Positions 22,816 to 36,179 of a stretch of 64,000 nucleotides of DNA are shown piece by piece. Under the pieces are notes generated by a model, which saw nothing but the letters and a program-made list of their open reading frames with translations, had not been told where the DNA came from and ran no database searches. Position 1 is the stretch's first letter; every line of letters begins with the position of its first letter. Origin of the DNA: Ceratothoa steindachneri (Eukaryota; Arthropoda; Malacostraca; Isopoda; Cymothoidae); NCBI GenBank assembly GCA_963969495.1, contig OZ018318.1, positions 100,617,141 through 100,681,140 of the forward strand, given 5' to 3'. The position numbers and the translations under genes were made by a program.

Positions 22816-23387
22816 ATACAAGGCAACTCAATGCATTGTATCCCTGCCGAAGGCCGTTTGTAGCGATGGGGTGCTATGTGTGGTAGCATCTGGTAGAAGA
22901 CCTCATGCATGCTTCTTCACCCCCCCATCTTCCATGCACACCTAGCATACACTTCTTCATTCACCCTTTTCTCTCTCAAATTCTCCCACTGCAGCAGTGG
23001 TGAAGGTAGTTCGCCTCCACTCACCTGTGTATGTGCTTAATTCCTACATTTTGTTTCAGCCGTTATTGCAAGATGGAGTAGGGGAAAGAATTGCGTGGAA
23101 GCTTGATGAGGATGCATCATAGCAAACATGTAATTCTCTGTCTCCTTCTCTCTTAGGGTACAGATTTTTTCAGCTTGAAGAGTGATAAATTATTTTGGAT
23201 ATTAGTTGCCTTGCGTGGTTGTGTAGGTGTGCGTGGGAAATGGAGAGGATGCCAGGTATGTGGATAATCATGGAGGTTAGTGAGGATACAGGAAACTTTA
23301 AACTAATAAATAATAACAATAAAATGATTAGAGTTGTTAATTCTGCCATTTCTACAGCTGCTCGAGCGAGAATTGCAAAGTTTTAAT
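22816..23387. other. Intron, nothing recognised
   Basis: No gene, RNA, or repeat family seen. Confidence 0.4.
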
Positions 23388-23842
23388 TGTTCCTGAGCAT
23401 GATTCGGAGTTTCTTGGAGCTGTTCCTGACATGATTCCGAGTTTCTTGGCGCTGTTTCTGAGCATGATTCCGAGTTTCTTGGCGCTGTTTCTGAGCATGA
23501 TGCCGAGTTTCTTGGAGCTGTTCCTGAGCATGATGCCGAGTTTCTTGGCGCTGTTCCTGAGCATGATGCCGAGTTTCTTGGCGCTGTTCCTGAGCATGAT
23601 GCCGAGTTTCTTGGCGCTGTTCCTGAGCATGATGCCGAGTTTCTTGGCGCTGTTCCTGAGCATGATGCCGAGTTTCTTGGCGTTGTTCCTGAGCATGATT
23701 CCGAGTTTCTTTGTGCTGTTCCTGAGCCTGATTCCGAGATTTGGGTGCTGTTCCTGAGTATGATTCTGAGTTTCTTGACACTATTTCTGAGCATGATTCT
23801 GAGTTTCTTGACGCTGTTCCTGAGCATGATTCCGTTTCTTGT
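23388..23842. repeat. 33-bp minisatellite, about 13 units
   Basis: Head-to-tail copies of a 33-base unit containing CTGTTCCTGAGCATGATGCC then GAGTTTCTTGGCG. The middle units (23495-23690) are nearly identical, while outer units carry GATTC for GATGC and other changes, so homogenisation is strongest in the centre. Because 33 is a multiple of three, the array stays open in several frames: plus strand gives an 11-residue LFLSMMPSFLA repeat and the minus strand gives 11-residue repeats in three frames. There is no initiation or splice context, so I treat it as non-coding intronic minisatellite. Confidence 0.9.
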
Positions 23843-24489
23843 GCTGTGTACCCATTCCTCCCAAAAGAGGAAAAATATTAATTGTGGCCCTGAATCCGAG
23901 AAAAAAGCCCCGGGTCCCTATACTACTAGCAGTGGCATAGGAGGAGGCCTGGTGTTGTTTTGTTTATGAAGGATTTTCTGGTTTGCAATTTTTTAATCAC
24001 CAACCCATTTATTTTGTATTGTATATTGCATAGGTGGTCTTTGTGTGGGAGTGGAACAAAAATTCTATATCTTCATTTATACATTTATATTTATTGGGGG
24101 TGGGTTGGATGTCAAATAAAGTTTGTCTGTATATCTCGTCTCCTTACATCTCCTTTCAGACACCCCTAAATCAGTGTTGTAGTATGCGAGTTACAAGTCA
24201 CTAGATTATAGTTGAAGTGGCAAAACTGAACTAATCAATCAAGTCTTTTGTTTAATGAAGTTGTATTTCTATACACCTTTGTCTCGACCTCAGACTAATT
24301 AATATGACTAATTACTGATATGAGATTGGACTTTAATTAAATTAGCAAGTCATTTGTATCTTGTGATTAGAATTATAGCCTGAAATATTCTAAGGTGAGT
24401 GGATAGGTTTAATTGATACTATCTACATTATACCTATTCTGTTTTGGGGAAATAGTTCCTTAAACTAAAAGAGACTATTCTACGAGTGT
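23843..24489. other. Intron, nothing recognised
   Basis: AT-rich; no repeat family from elsewhere in the window and no convincing ORF. Confidence 0.4.
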
Positions 24490-24950
24490 AGAGAGTCGTA
24501 GCACGGGGTTTCCAGGACCGAACGCCGCAACAGCCTGACACTCACTCACATATATTCTCTCCATAAGTCTATTCCCATTTATTCTTCTTACATGTCCACG
24601 CCACCTCCGAACCGTTACATTCGCACCATAAATATCACTCAGTGTCTACCCTTGGCACACCGAGCATTCTTCTCAAGTTATCTATTTGGACTACACACAC
24701 TTGTGATCTTTCCTTTTTCTTCCATAGTGTCACTCTTATACTCCAATTTTAGTACCAGCATACTCTCATGCACTTCTTGGCGGCACATTCCACACTTAAA
24801 GCATTCCCTAACACTCTATTCACCCCTAAATTCATACTTAAAACATGGCTCTTGTTTAAGGGTAATACCAAAGACTTTAATATCATACTCCATCGCAAAT
24901 CCCTCTCATTCTCACCAACTAACACCAGGTCATGAATGAATACCACCTCG
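24490..24950 (-). pseudogene. RTE-like RT fragment
   Basis: The minus frame starts VVFIHDLVLVGENERDLRW, corresponding to the FADDLVLVGES-type catalytic region of RTE-related reverse transcriptases, with the first D of the box replaced (FIHD). Then NKSHVLSMNLGV and, toward 24500, words resembling the RxWxGHVxRMxExRLMxRIY tail with several stops. An old, non-functional fragment. Confidence 0.5.
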
Positions 24951-25019
24951 TTTACTTACACTTTATAAAGATAAATAGATGAAAAATATAAACAAAATCA
25001 AAATACCACAACTACACAC

Positions 25020-25118
25020 CTTGTCTTTCTTGTAGTCTTTCAAGCAGGGGGATGTCAAGACAAGCATGGATACTTCTTCAGGAGCCACTTTCTCTAGTGC
25101 ATCCAATATACAATTGGT
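25020..25118 (-). CDS. Host gene internal exon
   Basis: 99 bases, 33 codons, phase 0 at both ends. Acceptor CCACCTTCTCAG before ACCAATTG; donor GACAAG then GTGTGT. Peptide TNCILDALEKVAPEEVSMLV, LTSPCLKDYKKDK. It joins TPAQ of the exon at 28079-28244 in frame and continues into VLNILKQ of 21569-21673. Confidence 0.82.
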
Positions 25119-25341
25119 CTGAGAAGGTGGAAATACAAGTGAATGACATCGAATTCTAAAAACAATGCAATAAACACAAGAGTTGTATACAAAGCTTTTG
25201 TCTGATAAATAACATTTATTCTGGAAAATCAAGCAATAAATCTTCAGTAGTGAAATAAACTCAAATTAGCCTTTATTTACAATACATGTTGGCCATCATC
25301 TTGCCAATTTCCTGATACCATCTGCCATAAATTTCACTGGT

Positions 25342-26106
25342 TTAGCGACTGCCTACTACACCGACGTCCAGGATAGGCCTGCCTCCCAGGATCATCCGAC
25401 TAATACCAAACAAGCGGTAGCAACCTCACTCATCACGCTACCGGAAGAGGTAAAGTGCGCGAAGATCACCCATACAGGGACATTCAAGAATAATGTGCTC
25501 AACAGCCTGGGGCACAGCATGCGTCGCAGTAAGGTGCAGGCGGGCGATACATCAAAATGTGGTGCGTCACGTGTCCATGAACACATCAGAAGATAATTTC
25601 GACATCCGTACGGCTCGCAGAAAGAGGTGCGTCACGGATATCACGAACTCGGGTGTGTGGAGATTCAAATGTTCCGAGTGTGTAAAGGGCGATTTGTGAG
25701 TCACTAAAGATCACAATCCTGTCTCAAAAGAGAGGACGATGCGTTATTTTCCATACATAGCAGTGTATTGCAACTAGCTCAGCAGTGAAGATAGAGCCCC
25801 ACTGATTTCAAACAAAGGGGATAAGACATGGAAGCCGAGCCTTTCTTGGGATTTAGAGCCATCCGTAAATACTGGCACGGATCAAGCATGACACGCAAGT
25901 TTGCTCCAAAAAGGCCGAACGCAATACTCCTGGCGCTGTAGAAGCTTTAGGAGCAGAGGCGTTGGCAAAACCAGAGGTGCCACCAGGCCGAGTGCTTGAC
26001 CGAGCACTCGGACGAGTTTCTAGCCCTAAATCCAAAGGGTTTAGGGTATGAGTGGCATCTCTAGGCGAAATAGGTACCGTCGAGATCGCCCGCGGATGCA
26101 ATGAGA
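25342..26106 (-). mobile_element. I-like retrotransposon copy M, truncated
   Basis: Family 3' region (GCGACTGCCTACTAC) with a shortened 3' UTR, RNase H (25500-25860) and the start of the post-RT region, stopping at GCGGATGCAATGAG where the 3' end of copy N begins. In intact copies this reads on into AGCTGTTGGCGACTGAG. Several small deletions; no intact frame. Confidence 0.75.
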
Positions 26107-27335
26107 TTTTTTTATTAATTTTAAGAGGCATCTGGGGAGTGCCTGCTTGGGCAAAAGTCGCCGTAGTTCACACTAGAGCCTAATACTAGGCTAGATTAAA
26201 AAACGAAAAAAAGAACAAAGGCGCAGCGTCACGCGACCAACAACAAAGAGTGTCAAATAAAGTGGAGGATGCTAACCTCTTCCAAAAAAATCGTATAGGC
26301 CGCAAGTCTGTGTACATGAACCAATCCCGAGTACAAGGGACAAGCAGTAGCGACTCCACTCGTCCTGCTACCGGGACAAGTAACGTGTGCGAAAATCACC
26401 CAGACTGGGACATTCAACAAGAATGTGCCAAATAGTCTGGGGGACAACACCGTCGTCACAATAAGGCGCAGGCGAGCGCTCCGTCAAATGGCGGTGCGTC
26501 CAGCAAGTGTTTCCAATTCGGAGACGACAGAAAGCAACCTGAAGCTGTCGCGAATATGGGGGGTAGGTCCATGGGAACAGTCACGGCGCAAAGGCATGCA
26601 ACTTCAAGTTCCCATTGCCGTCTCCCATCTTCTTTGCCAAGCAGCCCGGAGTGCTGCCCGTATTCCTGCCATGTAATCAGTTTGCGGAAGAGCAAAACGC
26701 TTGTCTGGTCGCGCAGGTCCTCGCTGACTCTTTGGCACCCTCATTCCTGCATGTCCAGGAATACAGCAGAAAATAATCTCGCCAAAAGCGTGGGATCACG
26801 GATATCGCGAACCAGGATATGTAGAGATTCCAATGGCTTGAGAGCACTCAGGGCGCTTTGTAAGTCGCTATAAATCACAATCCGGTCTCCAAGCCGGGCA
26901 CGTCGCGTTATCTCCCGTTCCCGTACTGAGCGGTGTATTGCAACCAGCTCGGCCGTGAAGACAGACGCAGCGCCTAGCAGAACAACGCTGACTTCAAACA
27001 GGGGGGATAAGGGGTGGAAACCGACCCCCTCTTGGGACTTGGAGGCATTTGTATACAGTGGCACGGTTCCAGCGTGACACGAAGTGTGGTCCCAAAAGGC
27101 CGAACGCAATACTGCCGGCGCTGTAGAGGCTTTGGGAGCATGGTGTGGCGACAAATGGTCAAAGATGGTACCCTCCACGGTGGGGTTGTCCTGGGGTCTG
27201 GGTGAGAGTTAGCTGGTCGGTGCCTTCTACGAAATTAGAGGCTGACCAGAGAAAGTTGTGGGAGAGATTGTAGGGAAAGTGAAGGAGCAGGGTAAGGTTG
27301 TAAGAAAGAAGAGGCTAAGCTGCCGACGGACAGCA
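26107..27335 (-). mobile_element. I-like copy N, 1.2-kb internally deleted form
   Basis: Has both family ends: the 3' end (ATTTTTTTATTAATTTTAAG, CACTAGAGCCTAATACTAGG) and 5' UTR words (GAGGCTGACCAGAGAAAGTT, AGAGGCTAAGCTG) near 27240-27330. Between them are the 3' UTR, RNase H and part of the post-RT region; at about 27195-27225 the sequence jumps to the 5' UTR. ORF1, endonuclease and RT are absent. It is inserted into copy M. Confidence 0.72.
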
Positions 27336-28078
27336 CAACCACAGTCGAATGTACTTGCTGGTTATGCAGCCACAACTTCTTTAAACTACATAAATTTATA
27401 GACAAACAAATCACATCAATATGATCTCTCGGCAAAGGTGCCCATGAATAGAGCATTTATCATCCATTCTTCCCAGTAAATGTGACCAAGGGATGATGAC
27501 TAAATGATAAAAATATAATTATCTTTAGCCCTTTTCCCCAAATTCTGGGCAATGAAGATTGCTCCGAGAAAGTGGAAAATTTTGCCTTTTGGGGGTGATG
27601 ATTTTCATGGGAAAATCTGTTGGACATTACAGGCTTTATTAAACTAAACTTCACTACACCAGCCGCTTTTACAGGGTTATATCCTCGATTTAGTACTCCT
27701 TACATGTGTAGATTTCGCCTTAATGTGTACAAGTAAGAGGCATGTGGAGAATGTGTTAAATTGTGTCCGTTTTGTGGTGTCGTGAGTGGATATAAATGTC
27801 TGTGTCAATTTGGGTGTTATCTTTAAATATGATAAGTGTCTAAATGAGAGCCTTGCTAGAGCAAGGCGTGTACTGGTTGGGAAGCTTTTTCTGAATAATG
27901 TTTGGTGGAATTGTTTGAATTCACAGATGACAGAACCTACAGTTATGTACATGATGGATGTCTGGTTATCGGTTGGCGGCATTCCTATAAGTTTCATAGT
28001 GTAGTGTGCCAGTGAGCCCTACAAGTCTGGTGGATGTTTCGCCATGCTCGAAATATGAATACTCAAATACAAACATAC
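27336..28078. other. Intron, nothing recognised
   Basis: Single-copy-looking sequence. An open minus-strand frame at 27677-27997 has no splice context or family resemblance. Confidence 0.4.
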
Positions 28079-28244
28079 CTGAGCAGGAGTAAGCAGAGCT
28101 GTATCAGGATGCTGTAATAGACACGTAAGAATATGAATCAAGCCTGGGCTATCTGATGGAAGTCTCTCCAGGACAGCATCAGGACTAAGTGTTGATGAAC
28201 GGTAGTACTGAAGTGCTTGATGCCACTCAAATTCTGAGGAGCAA
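28079..28244 (-). CDS. Host gene internal exon
   Basis: 166 bases: one leading base plus 55 codons. Acceptor TTTCCTTTGACAG then TTGCTCCTCAG; donor GCTCAG then GTATGT. Peptide CSSEFEWHQALQYYRSSTLS, PDAVLERLPSDSPGLIHILT, CLLQHPDTALLTPAQ. The single leading T completes the codon begun by the trailing AG of the exon at 58674-58949 (AG+T, Ser), so these two exons fit although they are 30 kb apart. The 3' side is phase 0 and continues into 25020-25118. Confidence 0.85.
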
Positions 28245-30165
<1,921 letters not shown>

Positions 30166-30719
30166 TATATACATATATAAGCATAAATAAGTAACAGTTT
30201 TTCTTGTACGCATCTTTTGTTGAAGACCATTGTATATTTAACTTTAATTAATTTCCATTAGTAACTTTCTAATTCCTTATTATTTTCTTTTCTCCATCTT
30301 GTAGATGGTAAATTATTTAGCCAATATTTATTTCTCTTTTGTCAAGTGACTGTGTTGGTAAAAAACAAATTTTAAATACTGAACTTTCAGTCAAGCTAAA
30401 CATCTTAGAAGTTATCATAATCAGTGAAGAAAAGCCAACCCACAACACTCAAGTCACCAGTTGGAATCAAACATTAAAAGTTAAAACTGTTCTAAAAAAT
30501 TGTATTAGTAAATAGCCCCTTTAAAAAACATTCCTTACCATAATATCATCGATATAGGCGGCAAAGAACATAAAATCAACTCTGAAGATGATTGTGCAAG
30601 ATCGAAAGCTCAGTATTTAAAGTTTGGTTTTTGCCGAATAAGTCACTTGACAAAAAAAAAGAAGCTGAATATTGGATATATATATATATATATATACATT
30701 GACCTCACATTTCCTGACC
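30166..30719. other. Intron with a short (TA)n tract at 30666-30694
   Basis: AT-rich; apart from the TA tract nothing is recognised. Confidence 0.4.
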
Positions 30720-31035
30720 TGACTTCACTCACTAGTCACAAAACAAGTCTCCAGTTACCTCCACATACCGCTATGATTTGCTTCTCTATAGTCTGGGATT
30801 TTAACCTCATTTGTTCTGTTGAGAACCCTGATCCATTTTAATTTAAATCTAATTTTGCAATGGTCAAGATTTCCCAAATTTTCCCATATCTCTAATACCC
30901 TTTTTCTTATTTGCTATAACTAAATCTAATATATTATCACCCCTAGTGGGTTGGTTTATAACCTGTCTAAGAAAATTATCCCTCAACATAATCAAAAATT
31001 CCTGTCTCCTGATGACCAACAAGAGTTTCCCAGTC
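30720..31035 (-). pseudogene. CR1-like endonuclease fragment
   Basis: Minus frames give MLRDNFLRQVINQPTRGDNI, LDLVIANKKKGI and, after a frameshift, LDHCKIRFKLKW. This is the end of a CR1/jockey-type endonuclease, as in the better copy at 41300-41500 (DNFLNQFVNEPTRGDNIFDL). It stops against the remnant 5' LTR of the copia element. Confidence 0.6.
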
Positions 31036-31079
31036 TACAATTGTGTATACCGTGGACAGGTAAAATAATATTAACAAAC

Positions 31080-31099
31080 CGGTAGCAGAGCATGGTTCC
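31080..31099 (+). promoter_or_regulatory. Primer binding site, initiator tRNA-Met type
   Basis: Directly after the LTR end, CGGTAGCAGAGCATGGTT matches, with mismatches at the first base and one internal base, the complement of the 3' end of eukaryotic initiator tRNA-Met (TGGTAGCAGAG then ATGGTT) as I remember it. An ATG falls inside the site, so gag more likely starts at 31104. Confidence 0.65.
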
Positions 31100-31103
31100 A
31101 GGC

Positions 31104-32012
31104 ATGTCTTCTGTAATTAAAAATCCTCCACTGTTGAATGATCTCGAGAAATATGAAGAATGGAAGGAAGATGTGTTAATGTGGACAGAGTTAACAGATA
31201 TAGACAAAAAGAAGCAGGCGCTATCTATACATCTCTCATTAACCAGTCAACCCAGGGAGGTAGTTAATCAAGTATCAACGGAAGATAAGAAGAAAGTGAA
31301 TGGAGTTGAACTTCTGCTGAATAAATTAGATGAGGCCTTCATGAAAGAACCTGAGAGGAGGAAATTCATGGCATATCAGAATTTTGAGGAGTGTATGAGG
31401 AAGGATGACATGTCGATTTGTGATTTCATGAGGAAATTTGACATGAAATACTACAAAATGACTGAGAAGGGTATGGTATTGTCGGATGAGGTGTTAGCCT
31501 TCCGTTTAGTGAAGAACTGTAAGTTAACTGATATATAAAGGGAACAGGTTATGGCTTCAACAAAACCCCTATCATTCAAGGAAGTTTGGTCAATATTAAA
31601 ACGTATGTTTGAATCTAGCAGTGGATCCAGTAGTGAGATGACTCAGGGGAGTAAGGTGAAAACTGAAACTGTATATATGATGAAAGTCGATAGTAAGGAG
31701 GACTTGAGGAGTAGAAAAGCAGTTTTAGAACAAAACTAAAAGAAATAAGCTACAAGATAGACGTCTGTACCTTCCAAGGACAGTAATGTAGAGGAAGACG
31801 TTATGTGGACAACTAAGTATGGTAGCTATGCAGGTGGTTATCAAAGGAACTTGAATAGTGGTAGGTACAATAGAGTTTATGGTAGATATGGTAGATACCC
31901 AAGAAGAAACTGGAGGAGGAACAGGTTTGATGGTGGATGCTTTGAGTGTGGATCTAAAGAACATTGGGTGAGGAATTGTGATAAGGTAAAGGAAGAAGAT
32001 AAAGGGAAGTAA
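31104..32012 (+). pseudogene. Copia gag with CCHC zinc knuckle
   Basis: Capsid-like part: MSSVIKNPPLLNDLEKYEEW, then KEDVLMWTELTDIDKKKQAL, SIHLSLTSQPREVV and FMAYQNFEECMRKDDMSICD, the usual copia UBN2/DUF4219-like pattern. An in-frame stop lies at 31536-31538 and another at 31737-31739, all segments staying in one frame. The nucleocapsid is at 31920-31975: Arg/Gly/Tyr-rich followed by CFECGSKEHWVRNC (C-X2-C-X4-H-X4-C). It ends with a stop at 32012. Confidence 0.82.
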
Positions 32013-32039
32013 GACTAGACAGTTTTTTTTAGGATAATG

Positions 32040-34502
32040 ATACTAGAATATTAAAGAAGGAAACCATAGACTGTGCTGTACTTGATACAGGGTGTAATGC
32101 TAATGGCTGGAGGAATATGAACAAATGTTGAACAGGAATGATAAAAACAGAGTTAAGTGTTCTACTACCAATAAGTCCTTCCGTTTTGGTGATGGCAAAT
32201 CAGTAAAAGCTCACAAAAGTGTCAGCATTCCTGCTTACATTAATAGAGTAAGGCTCACTATTGATATAGAAGTTGTAGAACCAGACATACCACTCTTGCT
32301 GAGTAAAGCGTCAATGAAAAACATGGGCATGGTGTTGAATTTGGGCGAAGATAAAGTTGAATGGAAAGGTGGTAAAATTAATAGCCAGAAGATCACGAGA
32401 ACTGGTCATTATGCAATACCTATAAATAAAGGGGAAAGCTTCAGAGAAGACAGGAAATTTATTAAGTATGTTTTGCACAGCTATGGCAAGAATGATGCAA
32501 AGGAGAAAGCAATGAAGCTCCATAGGCAGTTTGCTCACCCTACCAAGAAAAGTTTCTCAAACTGGTGAAAGAAACCAGTATCAATGACTTAGATTTAGAA
32601 GGTGAGATAGGGAAGGTTGGAGAGTCATGTGACACATGTAACAAATTCCAAAGGACACCACCTAGACCAATAGTTAGCATGCCATTGGCGAGGAACTTCA
32701 ATGACATCGTAAGTATGGATCTGAAAGTATGGAAGGATAAGTATTTCCATGTAATGATTGACCTTGCCACAAGATATTATAATGCATGTATGATCAAAAA
32801 CAAAACCCCCAGCGTGATTATTGATGCTCTAATGAGGTACTGGGTAGCGATATTTGGATTACCCAAGAAGATACTGACAGACAATGGCGGAGAATTTAAC
32901 AATGAAAATTTCAGGAGTATGGGTGACAATTTCAACATTGAAATAATATGTAGTGCTGCTGAGAGCCCCTGGAGCAATGGGATCTGCGAGAGACTGAATG
33001 CAGTATTAAAGTCCAACATGTTGAAGATTACCGGGGAAAGTCAATGTAACCTAGAAATTGCTCTAGCTTGGGCTGTAGCTGCCAGGAATGCCCTCCCTAA
33101 TAATAATGGATTCTCCGCTAATCAACCGGTGTTCAGTTTTAACCCCAACTATCCAAACATATCAGTGGATAACCCTCCAGCATTGAAAAACATTAATTCC
33201 TCGGAGATCGTAGCTAACAATCTTAATGCTTTGCGAAAGTGCAGTGAGGAGTTTGTGAGGTCTGATGCCAATGAAAGAGTAAGAAGGACCTTGTCTCATA
33301 ACATCCGTAAAACAAGGGATGAAGACGTTAAGATTGGAGATTACATTTATTATAAACGTGAAGGCGAAGACATCTGGCGGGGTCCTTCAAGAGTTATAGG
33401 GAAGGATGGGAAGATCAACATCTTGCGCCATGGGGGTCATATAACTAGGGCCCATGTATGTAGAGTAAAAAGGTCTTCTTCTGGTAATACCGACGGTAGC
33501 TCTGGTAAGGAGAACAATGAGAACACTAACAGAGTGCAGGCTACAGAGAGGACAGACCAGGCTGCTGTCACTAAATATGATAGTGATGAAGATGAAGAGG
33601 ATGAGCAAGATATTGTGAATAATAATGAGGGTAACATGAAGACGAGTAATGAAATAAATCCAGAAAGCAGGAATACTTTTCCAAAAGTGGGGAAGCGTTA
33701 TGAGGTGTCACTGACAGATTCTAATGAGAGAGTGAATGTCAAAATATTGGGCAGAGCAGGCAAAGCTACAAGAAAACATAATAACTGCTTCAACTATCGC
33801 AATGACACTACCGGTGAAGAGACCTGGATGAATTTCGAAAAGGATGTTAATGAGATCAGAGAAATAGAAGAAAATGAGGAAATAATGATCTCTTGTTCAG
33901 ATGATAAAACTATGGAAGTCAAGAGAAAAGAAGTAGATAGTTGGAGGACAAATGATGTGTTTGAGGAAATAGATTGGGAAGGTCAAGACACCATGTCTAC
34001 TCGTACAAGATGGAATGTGACAGAGAAAGAAACCAAGCATGGAAAAATTATGAAAGCTATACTAGTGGCTGGCAGATTTGAGAAAGAACTTAACGAAGAT
34101 GTTAATACCGAATCTCCAACATGTTGTAAAGAAGCGTTAAGGCTGGTACTAGCTAAAATACAAATGAAAGGTTGGTCATGTCACACAATAGACATTAAAT
34201 CAGGATTCCTACAAGGTAATGGCATTAAATGTGAAGTATACCTACAGCCACCACCTGAATTCTTCTGCAGGAGAATTTGGAAATTTAAGAAGACTGTTTA
34301 TGGACTGAGTGATGCTGCTAGAATGTGGTATGATACTGTGAAGGAAGAACTTATCAAGCTTGGGATGCGAATGTCGAGATTTGATCCAGCTATGTTTATG
34401 TATTCTAGAGACAGCAATTTGGAAGGCAATGTCTCTATTCATGTGGACGACTTTTGTTGGGGTGGTACTGACCACTATGAAAACCAAGTAATTGAAAAAT
34501 GA
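32040..34502 (+). pseudogene. Copia pol: protease, integrase, partial RT
   Basis: Protease motif CAVLDTGCNANG near 32075 and a later LLLSKASMKNMGM; the frame shifts near 32120 and again near 32565. Pre-integrase segment AMKLHRQFAHPTKKSF with partner C-D-T-C (SCDTCNKFQ). The integrase core has MDLKVW, then LTDNGGEF and NGICERLN, so D, D and E are all present; 645 residues from 32565 to 34502 are uninterrupted. After an acidic linker comes an RT with THTIDIKSGFLQG-like motif (HTIDIKSGFLQGNGIKCEVY), KFKKTVYGLSDAARMWYDTV and the catalytic HVDDF box. Parts of the RT N-terminus seem missing, since the linker passes quickly to motif A. Confidence 0.85.
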
Positions 34503-35355
34503 AAAAAAAAGTTTCCTGATTGGATCTACCGACTCTAAAGAGTTCAAATATGTAGGTTTGAACATACAGCAAAAGGATGGGGGGATCAGTATGGACCAAG
34601 AAAGTAAATCAAGTCACTAAAACAAGTAGACATAAGTCACAAAAAGACCCAGAGGAAAGATACCGGCCTTAATAAAGAGGAGATTTTCAAGTATAGGTCG
34701 ATTGTGGGTCAGCTCAATTGGATGGGACTCAGACCAGGCCAGATATTTCATTTGATGTCTGTTCTTTAAGTACATTGATTAAGAAGTGTACAATCGGTGA
34801 CATGGTAGATGCAAATAAAGTAATTAAGAGAGTAAAGACTGACCAGGTGCGTATATTTATTCCAACTCTGACTGAAGGACTGGTTTTAAAGTGCTATAGT
34901 GATGCTTCATTTGCCAATTTGACTGATTGTGGTTCACAAGCGGGTTTCATAGTTTTTCTCGCCGATAAGATGGATAGGAGGTGCCCCATCATGTGGAAAT
35001 CAAAGAAAATAAGGAGGGTTGTTAAGTCCACACTGGCAGCAGAAACTATGGCTCTGTTGGAAGCAGCTGAGAGTGCTTATTACATTGGGAAAATGCTGGA
35101 GGATATGGGTATTATGGAACTGCTGCCTATTAGATGCTATGTAGATAATAATTCCAGTCCCTAGTAGAGGCACTTAGATCAGTGAAGAAGATGGATGACA
35201 AGTACCTTAGGATAAATATTGCTTGTTTGAAGGATATGATTGAAAGAAAAGATATAGCCACTGTGGAATAGGTCAATATGAAAAATCAACTTGCAAATTG
35301 TCTCAACAAAAAGGGGGCACTATCTCAAACGCTCATTGAAGCAGTAACTAGGTAA
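34503..35355 (+). pseudogene. Copia RT end and RNase H
   Basis: After a stop at 34500-34502 the frame moves on with SKEFKYVGLNIQQKDGGI, then the TRPDISFDVCSLST motif and RNase H: LKCYSDASFANLTDCGSQAG, IMWKSKKIRRVVKSTLAAET, MALLEAAESAYYIGKML, and CYVDNNSS. YSDAS, AAET and VDN supply the RNase H D, E and D. A stop at 35162-35164 cuts the tail, which then reads KKMDDKYLRINIACLKDMI before the polypurine tract. Confidence 0.82.
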
Positions 35356-35435
35356 ATTGCTACTTAACTTTAAGTAGTGGGCTTTGGTTTTATATATATA
35401 TATATATATACACAAGGAAAAAAAAGAGGGAATAT

Positions 35436-36018
35436 TGTTAAAATTTGGCCACAGCCTGAAGGTAATTGGTGGGCAGACTACCTACCGCTCATCCAGTATT
35501 TACCCCCCCCGCCGTAGTTATCTCATGGTGGTAACTACTACTTGGTGTGGGGTCGTTTATTAAGATAAATCAATATATATATATATACTCAAAGGTATAT
35601 AAAAATATTAGATTGTATAGTGACGAAGATCGCAAATAATGCGTAGCGTAATCTATCATGTAAATACAATGGGAAGAATGTTGTGATGTCAAGGTCGATG
35701 ACATCAGTGTTGGTGGGAAACTCTTGGTGCACTACGCGTAAGTTGTGGTCTGTTAGTAGGTTTTGCAAGTTCACAGTAGTCGGTTGTCTGGTCAGATATT
35801 TGGAGTGGATAACCGGTGATGTGGATAGAGCTAAATGCACTAGGAAGATTATATATATTGTGCTTCATGTGAGAGTTGTGGGATATTGGTTATTGTGGAA
35901 TATTCTTTAAGAATCCGAAAGCTTGAGCAGACTGACTAAAAGAAAGGTAATTATAGTTCCTCACATTTATTATCATTACAATTTGTGTATAGCATGGACA
36001 GGTAAAATAATATTAACA
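35436..36018 (+). repeat. Copia 3' LTR
   Basis: Follows the polypurine tract AAGGAAAAAAAAGAGGG (35414-35430). It starts TGTTAA and ends TTAACA at 36018, a 6-base inverted pair. It contains a short TA tract at about 35573-35588. The last 41 bases repeat at 31036-31076. Confidence 0.75.
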
Positions 36019-36179
36019 ATATTTATAATAAATTATAATACTACACAATAATAATAATAACAACCATTAATAGTAACACAATAATTATAAATTTAATATA
36101 TTATAATAAATACTAATAACAATATAAAAAAAATCCTATTAAATAATAATACTAATAAGAATGTAAAGTGGTGCTGATT
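36019..36179. repeat. AAT-rich simple sequence
   Basis: Irregular AAT/ATAAT repeats. A comparable tract (58285-58400) precedes the related dispersed repeat at 58425-58605. Confidence 0.7.

Larger units (their letters stand above)
31036..36018 (+). mobile_element. Ty1/copia LTR retrotransposon, 5' LTR nearly lost
   Basis: Order is LTR remnant, primer site, gag, protease, integrase, RT, RNase H, polypurine tract, 3' LTR. Integrase before RT places it in Ty1/copia. Some Copia groups of crustaceans (GalEA type) would fit, but that is a guess. The left LTR is only about 41 bases (31036-31076) and matches the last 41 bases of the 3' LTR (GGACAGGTAAAATAATATTAACA region). Coding regions are interrupted by stops and frameshifts. 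No 5-bp duplication can be tested because the left border is lost. Confidence 0.88.

Noticed and set aside
23303..23827. 174-codon minus-strand frame with an 11-residue repeat
   Set aside because: It is the 33-bp minisatellite read in one of several equally open frames; no start, splice or homology support.
23388..23842. Direct repeats resembling a CRISPR array
   Set aside because: Units are contiguous without spacers and the genome is eukaryotic.
27677..27997. 106-codon minus-strand frame
   Set aside because: No splice borders, no similarity to the host exons or element proteins.
33387..33637. Minus-strand frames inside the copia integrase region
   Set aside because: Antisense of the acidic linker, low complexity.
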